Below, in pieces: positions 1 to 5,129 of a stretch of DNA of 5,129 nucleotides; the stretch's first letter is position 1, and every line of letters starts with the position of its first letter. This DNA is from an uncultured Campylobacter sp. (GTDB lineage: Bacteria; Campylobacterota; Campylobacteria; Campylobacterales; Campylobacteraceae). The notes beneath the pieces were generated by a model, which ran no database searches, had not been told where the DNA came from, and saw only the letters and a program-made list of their open reading frames with translations. Location: the NCBI RefSeq assembly GCF_938030815.1, contig NZ_CALHII010000075.1, positions 1-5,129 of the forward strand. The letters are read 5' to 3'. The position numbers were made by a program, and so were the translations under genes.

Positions 1-90
1 GTCGAAATTAAAAGGAATTTGCGTAAATTCTACGCCGTTATCCTTTAGAATTTGCGCTCTAGTAGGCGAACTGGAAGCTAAATAGATCAT
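1..90 (-). CDS. maf: Maf-family nucleoside triphosphate pyrophosphatase (partial, N-terminus only)
   Basis: Only the first 30 codons lie in the window; the gene continues past position 1. The peptide begins MIYLASSSPTRAQIL, which matches the Maf/YhdE N-terminal signature LAS-x-SP-(R/x)-R followed by a hydrophobic helix and a 'G-x-x-F' turn (here NGVEFTQIP). Maf proteins are cytoplasmic house-cleaning pyrophosphatases acting on non-canonical or modified nucleotides, historically linked to septum inhibition. The usual SPRR reads SPTR here, so one of the two signature arginines is Thr; from memory, divergence at this site is not rare in Campylobacterota. The ATG (88-90) shares its A with the TGA of the upstream membrane-protein gene (TGATG). 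No strong Shine-Dalgarno precedes it (only GGTGGGCGAG), so reinitiation after the upstream stop is likely. The catalytic Asp/Lys/Gln region is outside the window, so substrate class cannot be judged. Confidence 0.8.
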   Translation of the reverse strand, partial: MIYLASSSPTRAQILKDNGVEFTQIPFNFD

Positions 91-599
91 CAAAACTCGC
101 CCACCGTCACGCCTAGATAAACGCAAATCAGCGTGACTACGATATTTAGCGGGATGAAATATTTAACGACGATGATTAAATGCTCATTCGCCTCAAGCTC
201 ATCTCCCGCATCCAAAGCTCGCTTCAAAGATAAAATTTTATAATGCATGTAGATAAAATTTAGTAGTATAAAGCCGGCGCCGGCCCACAGCGTGGCAATC
301 GCGCCTTTTACCATAGGATCTGAAAATTTAAAACCTCCGCCGTCCGCAAGAAAAAATCCACTTACGCAAACGATCACCAAAAATAGCGCAAAGAACTGCT
401 CATAGCGTTTCATATATCGCAAAATTTCTGCAAATTTTACATCCTTCGCATCTGCTTGGCTTTTACTGCTTAAATTCATAAAAATCCGCGCGATCAAAAA
501 TACGCAGATCTGTGCGCAGACCAAAAAAATCACGCTTAAAATGTGAATCAGCGGCAAAATTTGCGAGGCTTTGATAAAGCCGGTATCGATTTCGTTCAA
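90..599 (-). CDS. Four-helix inner-membrane protein of unknown function between alaS and maf
   Basis: The gene encodes 169 residues and I do not recognise a named family. Hydrophobic stretches at about 14-40, 68-86, 98-120 and 141-165 predict four membrane helices. A polar, Lys/Ser/Asp-rich loop lies at 42-66, a short Gly-rich loop (ADGGGF) at 85-90, and a charged loop at 121-140. Histidines sit in or at the ends of helices: H19 in helix 1 (PLIHILSV), H119 at the end of helix 3 (YMHYK), H140 at the start of helix 4. That layout is loosely like CopD- or HemJ-type four-helix proteins that bind metal or haem, but the HemJ signature is not evident, so this is a suggestion only. The start is TTG (599-597), chosen because AAAAGG lies 6 nt upstream (606-611), it overlaps the alaS stop as TTGA, and the first in-frame Met after it (M41) would delete helix 1. 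It overlaps maf by one base. Base composition is like its neighbours. Confidence 0.82.
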   Translation of the reverse strand: MNEIDTGFIKASQILPLIHILSVIFLVCAQICVFLIARIFMNLSSKSQADAKDVKFAEILRYMKRYEQFFALFLVIVCVSGFFLADGGGFKFSDPMVKGAIATLWAGAGFILLNFIYMHYKILSLKRALDAGDELEANEHLIIVVKYFIPLNIVVTLICVYLGVTVGEF

Positions 600-3139
600 A
601 TCTTACCTTTTGCGTAAGAGATCGCCTCTTTGATCGCTTCTTCTATTTTTAGCACGTCCTTGCCGCCTGCAGTCGCAAAATCATCGCGTCCGCCGCCACC
701 GCCGCCTAAAATTTGCGCCGCTAGCTTAACCCACTCGCCCGCTTTAATAGGCGCGTTTTTAACGCCTGCCGCGATTGAAATTTTGCCGTCCGAGCCCACT
801 TGCATCAGCATTATCGCCGCCTTTTCGTGGCTATTTTTAAACTCATCTATCATAGTTTTTATATCACCGCTTTCGACCGAGGCTACGCAAAGTTTGGTAT
901 CACCGACATTTAGAAAAGCCAGTGCATGAGAACTGCTTGCATGCTTGATCTGATCTTTTAGCGATCTGATCTCATCTTTTAATTTCTCAATCGCGCGGAG
1001 AGGCTCAATCCCTTTTAGCTCCGCAGAAATTTCAGCAAGCTTAGCGCGATTTTGAAGCGCTAAATTTAAAGCCGCGCGCGAACAAACTGCCTCGATACGC
1101 CTAACACCCGCACTTACGCCGCTTTCTTTAACTATAAAAAACGGTCCTATCTCGCTTAAATTACGCACGTGAATTCCGCCGCAAAGCTCCTTACTAATCT
1201 CTCCGAAGCTCACGACGCGCACTTTTGAGCCATATTTTTCGCCAAAAAGCGCAATCGCGCCGCTGTTTTTAGCGTCATCTATATCCATAATCTCAGTTTT
1301 TGCCGCACAGCCCTTGCAAACGGCGTTATTTACAAATTCCTCGATTTTAGCTAACTCCTCGCCGCTAAGTGCCTTAGGATGCGAGAAGTCAAATCTTAAG
1401 CGGTCCGCTTCGACCAAGCTTCCTGCTTGAGCGATATGAGCCCCTAGCACCGCACGAAGCGCCGCGTGTAAAAGGTGCGTCGCGCTGTGATGGCGTGCAA
1501 TCTGCTCACGCTCCTCAGAAACCTTGAGCCCGACGATATCACCAATTTTTAGGTTACGATTAAGGCGCAAGTGGGATAAATTTAGCCCATAAAATTTCTG
1601 CGTATCAAACACATCGGCTATGGACTCCACTTCGCCGCTATCGCCCGTTTGACCGCCGCTTTGTGCATAAAACGGAGTGACATCAAACATCGCCCAGCCG
1701 ATATCACCGGCTTTGAGCTCATCCACTTCCGCAAAATCCTCGTTAAGTAGCGCTAAAACCTTGCTCGTGCGGCTAAGCTCTTCGTAACCGCTAAATTTAT
1801 TCTCGCCGAATTTCTCTAGCAGCGCCTTGAAATCGCCACGAACGTTTTTATCGCCGCTACCCTTCCATGCGGCTTTAGCTATCTGCCTTTGCTCGCTCAT
1901 AAGCGCGTCAAATTTAGCCTCATCCACGCGCAAATTTTTCTCGCGCAGCATATCGGCGGTCAGATCGAGCGGAAAGCCGTAGGTATCATATAACTTAAAC
2001 GCGACCTCGCCACTAAAAATTTCTTTAGTACGCGCAAGCTCCTCGTTAAAAAGCTCGATGCCGTTTGCCAAAGTAGCGAAAAACCGCTCCTCTTCGAGTT
2101 TGATCTGCTCCTTTACGGCTTGCTTTTTCTCGTTCAGATAGGCATAGTGCCCGCCCATCAGCTCGCATACTTTATCCACGAGGCGGTACATAAACGGCTC
2201 TTTGATGCCGAGCAAATAGCCGTGGCGAACGGCGCGACGCAGAATTCTACGCAAAACATATCCCCTACCCTCGCGGTTAAAATTTGTTCCCTGCGCTAGC
2301 AAAAACGTAACCGAGCGGATATGATCGGCGATGACGCGATAGCTCGCGCCGCTTTCATAAACGTAAGGTTTGCCGCAAAGCTTTGCAACCTCATCAATTA
2401 GCGGCATAAAAAGCGAGCTGTCGTAGTTGCTAAACTTGCCTTCTTTAATCGCCGTGACGCGCTCAAGGCCCATGCCCGTGTCGATGCTAGGCTTTGGAAG
2501 CGGGCTAAGCTTGCCGTCTTTGCTGCGCTCGTACTGCATGAAAACTAAATTCCAAATCTCTAAAAAGCGGTCGCCGTCGCCGCCCATATAATCCTCGGAT
2601 GAGTGAAAATGCTCCTCACCCTGATCATAAAAAATTTCGCTGCACGGCCCGCACGGTCCGGTATCGCCCATCGCCCAAAAGTTATCGTGATCGCCGAAGC
2701 GATATATGCGCTCCTGCGCTATGTGGCGCGCCCAGAACCCGAACGCTTCGTCGTCCTTTTCGTGCACAGTGACGTAGAGTTTGTCTTTAGGAAGCTTTAA
2801 AATTTCAGTGATAAACTCCCACGCATAGGCGATCGCTTGCTCTTTAAAATACTCGCCGAAGCTGAAATTGCCAAGCATCTCAAAAAACGTATGGTGGCGC
2901 GCGGTATAGCCGACGTTGTCTAGGTCGTTGTGTTTGCCGCCGGCGCGGATGCAGGTCTGACAGCTCGTGCGGATAGGCGGGATCGGGCGCGGAACGGCTC
3001 CTGTAAATATACTTTTAAACGGCACCATGCCCGCGTTTGTAAACAGCAAGCTATCATCATCTGGCACCAGCGGCGCACTAGGGATGATCTGATGCCCCTT
3101 GCTCGCAAAGAAATTTAAATATTCGCTTCTAATATCCAT
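596..3139 (-). CDS. alaS: Alanyl-tRNA synthetase (complete)
   Basis: Class II synthetase that charges tRNA-Ala with alanine in the cytoplasm and hydrolyses mischarged Ser/Gly-tRNA. The product is 847 residues, slightly shorter than the E. coli enzyme (about 875) and uninterrupted. Domains in order: catalytic core about 1-240, with the motif-2 region RHHTFFEMLGNFSFG at 81-95 and motif-3 GMGLERV at 222-228; tRNA-recognition helices including GRGYVLRRILRRAVRHG at 291-307 and YDTYGFPLDLT at 384-394; an editing domain with the zinc/active-site set H551-x3-H555 (HSATH) and C653-x3-H657 (CGGIH); a coiled-coil-prone segment about 690-735; and the C-Ala domain with the glycine loop GGGGGGR at 812-818. 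All editing residues are present, so proofreading should be active. The start ATG has AGGA 6 nt upstream (3146-3149). It is the first gene of a leftward operon; its TGA overlaps the next gene's TTG start. Confidence 0.98.
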   Translation of the reverse strand: MDIRSEYLNFFASKGHQIIPSAPLVPDDDSLLFTNAGMVPFKSIFTGAVPRPIPPIRTSCQTCIRAGGKHNDLDNVGYTARHHTFFEMLGNFSFGEYFKEQAIAYAWEFITEILKLPKDKLYVTVHEKDDEAFGFWARHIAQERIYRFGDHDNFWAMGDTGPCGPCSEIFYDQGEEHFHSSEDYMGGDGDRFLEIWNLVFMQYERSKDGKLSPLPKPSIDTGMGLERVTAIKEGKFSNYDSSLFMPLIDEVAKLCGKPYVYESGASYRVIADHIRSVTFLLAQGTNFNREGRGYVLRRILRRAVRHGYLLGIKEPFMYRLVDKVCELMGGHYAYLNEKKQAVKEQIKLEEERFFATLANGIELFNEELARTKEIFSGEVAFKLYDTYGFPLDLTADMLREKNLRVDEAKFDALMSEQRQIAKAAWKGSGDKNVRGDFKALLEKFGENKFSGYEELSRTSKVLALLNEDFAEVDELKAGDIGWAMFDVTPFYAQSGGQTGDSGEVESIADVFDTQKFYGLNLSHLRLNRNLKIGDIVGLKVSEEREQIARHHSATHLLHAALRAVLGAHIAQAGSLVEADRLRFDFSHPKALSGEELAKIEEFVNNAVCKGCAAKTEIMDIDDAKNSGAIALFGEKYGSKVRVVSFGEISKELCGGIHVRNLSEIGPFFIVKESGVSAGVRRIEAVCSRAALNLALQNRAKLAEISAELKGIEPLRAIEKLKDEIRSLKDQIKHASSSHALAFLNVGDTKLCVASVESGDIKTMIDEFKNSHEKAAIMLMQVGSDGKISIAAGVKNAPIKAGEWVKLAAQILGGGGGGRDDFATAGGKDVLKIEEAIKEAISYAKGKI

Positions 3140-3145
3140 GATTTG

Positions 3146-3149
3146 TCCT
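3146..3149 (-). promoter_or_regulatory. alaS ribosome binding site
   Basis: On the minus strand the sequence reads TAGGACAAATCATG. AGGA sits 6 nt before the alaS ATG, which fixes the start and supports the MDIRSEY N-terminus. Confidence 0.75.
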
Positions 3150-3174
3150 ATTTTAAGTTAAATTTTAAAGGCGC

Positions 3175-3180
3175 ATTTTA
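3175..3180 (-). promoter_or_regulatory. Candidate alaS promoter (-10 box)
   Basis: On the minus strand, TTAGCTAAAAT resembles the Campylobacter sigma-70 extended -10 consensus TTTGnTATAAT, and is preceded by a T/A-rich tract of the type that replaces a -35 box in these bacteria. Transcription would start near 3168, giving a leader of about 30 nt. The -10 overlaps a perfect 10-bp palindrome, TTTAGCTAAA (3177-3186), which could be an operator or chance in AT-rich DNA. An alternative -10, TATAAT, lies upstream on the same strand at 3200-3205 and would give a leader of about 55 nt. The sequence alone does not decide between them. Confidence 0.5.
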
Positions 3181-3219
3181 GCTAAATTAGATTTTAAAAA
3201 TTATAAATTTTAACCATTC

Positions 3220-3230
3220 TTAGTTATAAT
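3220..3230 (+). promoter_or_regulatory. Promoter of the oxidoreductase-hemH operon (extended -10)
   Basis: TTAGTTATAAT matches the Campylobacter extended -10 TTTGnTATAAT at all but one defined position, with a perfect TATAAT at 3225-3230. An AT-rich tract (3191-3213) lies upstream in place of a -35 box. Transcription is expected to start near 3237, leaving a leader of about 24 nt before the preferred start codon. The promoter is back-to-back with the alaS promoter; the two -10 boxes are about 45 bp apart. Confidence 0.65.
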
Positions 3231-3249
3231 GGCGCGAAAGATTAAATTT

Positions 3250-3253
3250 AGGG
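3250..3253 (+). promoter_or_regulatory. Ribosome binding site that decides the oxidoreductase start
   Basis: Two in-frame ATGs lie close together, at 3255 and 3261. AGGG at 3250-3253 is 7 nt before the ATG at 3261 but only 1 nt before the ATG at 3255. The spacing favours 3261 as the true start, giving the N-terminus MKKKIAIIG, in which the first Rossmann strand begins at once, as is usual for the family. Confidence 0.7.
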
Positions 3254-3260
3254 CATGGCG

Positions 3261-4133
3261 ATGAAAAAAAAGATAGCGATCATAGGTATGGACGAGCTTG
3301 GTCAAAAGCACTTCAGCGAGCTAAGGAGGAGCGATTATTTCGAGCTTGTAGCGCTTTATCATAAGGGCAGCAGTGAAAATTTCGGCCCGCGCTATCCGAT
3401 CTTTGATAATCTAACCGATCTTTTTAACGTCGCTAAGCCCGACGCCGTAGTCATCACGGCTCCCCCGCCATCGCATAAAGAGCTGATTTTAAAATGCCTG
3501 CCGTTTACCAAAAATATCTTTGTAGAATCTCCGCTCGCACAAAGCCTAGCCGAAGCCAGAGAGATAAACTACGCAGTCACCACTAACGGCACGCGCCTAG
3601 CCGTAGGCTACTCCGACCGCTACAATCCTGTCATCGTATCCTTGCTACGCGAGCTTGCCAAGGGGGATAAAATTTTTTCGATGAGCTTTGTAAGCGGTTT
3701 TGCAAACGATGATAGAGCAGATATCGTCGCCAATGCCCTTTTTAGAGATATCGATCTTGTGCGGTTGCTTTCTCACAGCGAGATCGCCTGCATAGAACTT
3801 AGCAAAAATATCTCTAAAGAGCGCACTCTAGCCGCATGCGCGACACTTCACACAAAAAGCGGCTGCTATTGCACGCTAATGCAGTCCAATCTCTATCCGA
3901 TCAGGCGCCACGGTATCGAGATTTGCACCGACAGCGGCGTATATTTCGGCGATCTAATCTCAATAACTCTTTTTAAAATTACGCCTGACGGGCGCGTAAA
4001 TCTGCGCGTCGATCGCGACGACTTTTCGCTACGCCGCGAACACGAAGCGTTTTGCGCGATGTGCGACAGCAGTACTAATGCAGGTCTTGCAAGCGTAGAG
4101 GACGCGATAAAAATCAGAGAAATCATCTCATGA
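3261..4133 (+). CDS. GFO/IDH/MocA-fold oxidoreductase-like protein, catalytic motifs degraded
   Basis: The product is 290 residues from the preferred ATG (292 from the ATG at 3255). The N-terminal half (about 1-115) is a Rossmann fold: strand KKIAIIG, then the family's 'G-x-x-H' helix (LGQKHFSEL), the strand-turn DAVVITAPPPSHKEL (61-75), and the segment IFVESPLAQSLAEAREI (86-102), equivalent to the family's 'FVEKPLA' motif. YSDRYNPV (117-124) matches the conserved 'G-x-x-R-(F/Y)-NP' site, and the C-terminal half is the usual dimer-forming beta-sheet domain. Two sites depart from the family. The nucleotide loop is G-M-D-E-L-G rather than GxGxxG, and the EKP lysine, normally catalytic, is serine (S90). 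The HDID-type histidine also appears as Arg in FRDIDLV (161-167). The protein may use another chemistry, bind ligand without catalysis, or resemble biliverdin-reductase-like members that also lack the lysine. The substrate is unknown. Its stop overlaps the hemH start (ATGA), so the two proteins are probably made together. Confidence 0.82.
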   Translation: MKKKIAIIGMDELGQKHFSELRRSDYFELVALYHKGSSENFGPRYPIFDNLTDLFNVAKPDAVVITAPPPSHKELILKCLPFTKNIFVESPLAQSLAEAREINYAVTTNGTRLAVGYSDRYNPVIVSLLRELAKGDKIFSMSFVSGFANDDRADIVANALFRDIDLVRLLSHSEIACIELSKNISKERTLAACATLHTKSGCYCTLMQSNLYPIRRHGIEICTDSGVYFGDLISITLFKITPDGRVNLRVDRDDFSLRREHEAFCAMCDSSTNAGLASVEDAIKIREIIS

Positions 4134-5129
4134 AAAAAGCCCTAATTTTACTCAACATGGGCGGTCCGAACAATCTGAGCGAGGTTGAAGTTTTTTTAAA
4201 AAATATGTTTAACGACCCCTTTATTTTGGGCGTTAAGAGTGATTTTTGGCGCAGCGTTTTGGCCTCTCTCATCGTAAAAAGCAGAACCGCATCGGCGCGC
4301 AGCAACTACGAAAAATTGGGCGGGCGCTCGCCGATATGCTCCATCACCGAAGCGCTTTGCGAGCGGGTAAATGAACTAGCGCGAGCAAAATTAGGCGCGG
4401 GGTTAAAATTTGAAGGCGCAGCGGATGCGGGCGCCGCGAATGAGCCACAACAAGAGATTTCATTGCAGAGCAAGCCGCCGCAAGACGCCCCGACGCATGG
4501 CGAGCCGCTACAAAATGAAGCGCCGAAGGATGAAAAACCGATAGATGAGCTAATTTGCGATTATGCGATGAATTACACGCCGCCATTTGCGGAGGATGTG
4601 TTTAAAAAATACGTGGATTTTGACGAGATAATTTTGATGCCTTTGTATCCGCACTTCTCGAAAACTACGGTGCAATCGAGCCTGTGCTCTGCCGAAGCGG
4701 CGCTTAAACGGCTCGGTATAAAAAATTATAAAACCATTGATATTTTCTACGACAACGCCGCTTACAACGAAATTTTACTAAATTTAATCGCAAGCTGCGT
4801 CGCGAAATTTAGCGCGGATGAAATTTCGCAAATTTCGCTCATATTTTCTGCGCATTCGCTGCCGGTAAAAATGATCACCGCGGGTGATCCTTACGAGGCG
4901 CAGGTAGAGGAGCACGTGGAAATTTTAAAAGATCTGCTGGCTGCGCGCGGGATTAAATTTAAAGAGATTATCTTGGCGTATCAATCGCGCCTTGGCCCCG
5001 TGAAGTGGCTAGAGCCCAATATCGCGGACGTCTTGCGGGATCTGCAGGGCAAAAAAGCGCTCATATTTCCGATCGCGTTTTGCGTGGATAACTCCGAGAC
5101 CGATTTTGAGCTGGATATTTTTTATCGGG
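4130..5129 (+). CDS. hemH: Ferrochelatase (partial, C-terminus outside window)
   Basis: Inserts Fe(2+) into protoporphyrin (or coproporphyrin) at or near the inner membrane to finish haem synthesis. The reading frame is open for 333 codons to the window end. Recognition: LLNMGGP at 7-13; EVFLKNMFNDP at 20-30; EKLGGRSP at 61-68; MPLYPHFSKTTVQSS at 170-184; the active-site histidine H242 in FSAHSLP (239-245); YQSRLGPVKWLEP at 284-296; and the catalytic-face acidic motif VDNSETDFEL (319-328, with E323). Most residues resemble Campylobacter HemH. The C-terminal helix, roughly the last few tens of residues, is missing because of the window edge, not a mutation. Residues about 95-138 are an extra Pro/Gln/Glu/Ala-rich, repeat-containing insertion in the surface loop before the MNYTPPF strand, with no counterpart in the E. 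coli or C. jejuni protein as I recall them. The ATG overlaps the upstream TGA by 4 nt with only a weak AGAGA upstream, implying translational coupling. Confidence 0.95.
   Translation, partial: MKKALILLNMGGPNNLSEVEVFLKNMFNDPFILGVKSDFWRSVLASLIVKSRTASARSNYEKLGGRSPICSITEALCERVNELARAKLGAGLKFEGAADAGAANEPQQEISLQSKPPQDAPTHGEPLQNEAPKDEKPIDELICDYAMNYTPPFAEDVFKKYVDFDEIILMPLYPHFSKTTVQSSLCSAEAALKRLGIKNYKTIDIFYDNAAYNEILLNLIASCVAKFSADEISQISLIFSAHSLPVKMITAGDPYEAQVEEHVEILKDLLAARGIKFKEIILAYQSRLGPVKWLEPNIADVLRDLQGKKALIFPIAFCVDNSETDFELDIFYR
4439..4528 (+). repeat. Degenerate 30-bp (10-codon) repeat inside hemH
   Basis: Three 10-residue units align without gaps: NEPQQEISLQ (104-113), SKPPQDAPTH (114-123) and GEPLQNEAPK (124-133); a weak fourth, DEKPIDE, follows. 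Invariant or similar positions are E/K at 2, Pro at 3, Gln at 5 and an acidic or Asn residue at 6. At the DNA level the units share (G/A)AG-CC(A/G) followed three bases later by CAA. Counted by hand, the wider insertion (4412-4543) is about 59% GC, richer than the hemH sequence around it. The units are too diverged to recombine easily, suggesting an old expansion. The alignment is by eye over only three units, so chance contributes. Confidence 0.5.

Noticed and set aside
90..599. Assignment of the four-helix protein as HemJ (protoporphyrinogen oxidase)
   Set aside because: Helix number and a helix-1 histidine fit loosely, but the Trp/Lys-rich HemJ signatures flanking that histidine are not seen.
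630..929. Plus-strand open frame with a poly-proline run (PPPPPPK)
   Set aside because: It is the antisense image of the alaS C-Ala glycine loop (GGC/GGT runs read as GCC/CCG). There is no convincing ribosome site and it lies wholly inside a certain gene.
2603..3118. Short open frames on both strands inside the 5' part of alaS
   Set aside because: They overlap the strongly conserved catalytic domain of alaS, have no recognisable product, and are expected in GC-richer coding DNA.
3264..3271. A8 tract just after the oxidoreductase start, a possible phase-variation switch
   Set aside because: It encodes an N-terminal Lys run (KKK). Eight A residues are common here, and Campylobacter phase variation typically uses longer G/C tracts in surface-related genes.
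4191..4203. T7-A6 run in hemH forming in-frame slippery heptamers (T TTT TTA and A AAA AAT)
   Set aside because: It encodes the conserved VFLKN segment of ferrochelatase and no purposeful alternative frame is apparent; ordinary AT-rich codon use explains it.
4412..4543. The hemH insertion as an intein or mobile-element remnant
   Set aside because: There are no splicing-junction residues, inverted ends or target duplication. It is short, in frame and low in complexity, so repeat expansion explains it better.
3893..4586. Minus-strand open frames opposite the oxidoreductase and hemH
   Set aside because: They are shadows of two well-supported plus-strand genes, with Arg/Ser/Leu-rich translations typical of antisense frames.

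Overview
The window looks like core chromosome of a Campylobacter-type member of the Campylobacterota. The basis is AlaRS and ferrochelatase sequences that resemble Campylobacter proteins, very frequent AAATTT/TAAATTT words, T-rich promoters with extended -10 boxes, and short overlapping gene junctions. Base composition judged by eye is in the mid-40s percent GC. This is higher than C. jejuni and fits the oral/gut species better (gracilis, rectus, showae and relatives). The species is inference; no 16S or other marker is present.

Layout. A compact divergent intergenic region (3140-3260) separates two transcription units. Leftward (minus strand) run alaS (596-3139, complete), a four-helix inner-membrane protein of unknown function (90-599, TTG start), and the first 30 codons of maf (1-90, cut by the window edge). 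Stop and start codons overlap at both junctions (TTGA, then TGATG), so the three genes read as one translationally coupled operon. Rightward (plus strand) run a GFO/IDH/MocA-fold oxidoreductase-like protein (3261-4133) and, overlapping it by ATGA, ferrochelatase hemH (4130 to beyond 5129, cut by the window edge).

From memory, C. jejuni has a similar arrangement: hemH and an oxidoreductase on one side, alaS and maf diverging on the other. The neighbourhood is therefore probably old. Two differences stand out here: the membrane protein sits between alaS and maf, and no aminotransferase gene lies next to the oxidoreductase.

Functionally, alaS supplies alanyl-tRNA with proofreading, maf is a nucleotide pyrophosphatase-type protein, and hemH inserts iron into protoporphyrin in the last step of haem synthesis. 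I found no mobile element, CRISPR array, tRNA, rRNA or phage signal.

The best leads are three. HemH carries a Pro/Gln/Glu/Ala-rich insertion of about 45 residues built from a degenerate 30-bp repeat. The hemH-coupled oxidoreductase-like protein lacks the family's usual catalytic lysine and has a degraded dinucleotide-binding glycine motif. The membrane protein between alaS and maf is unassigned.
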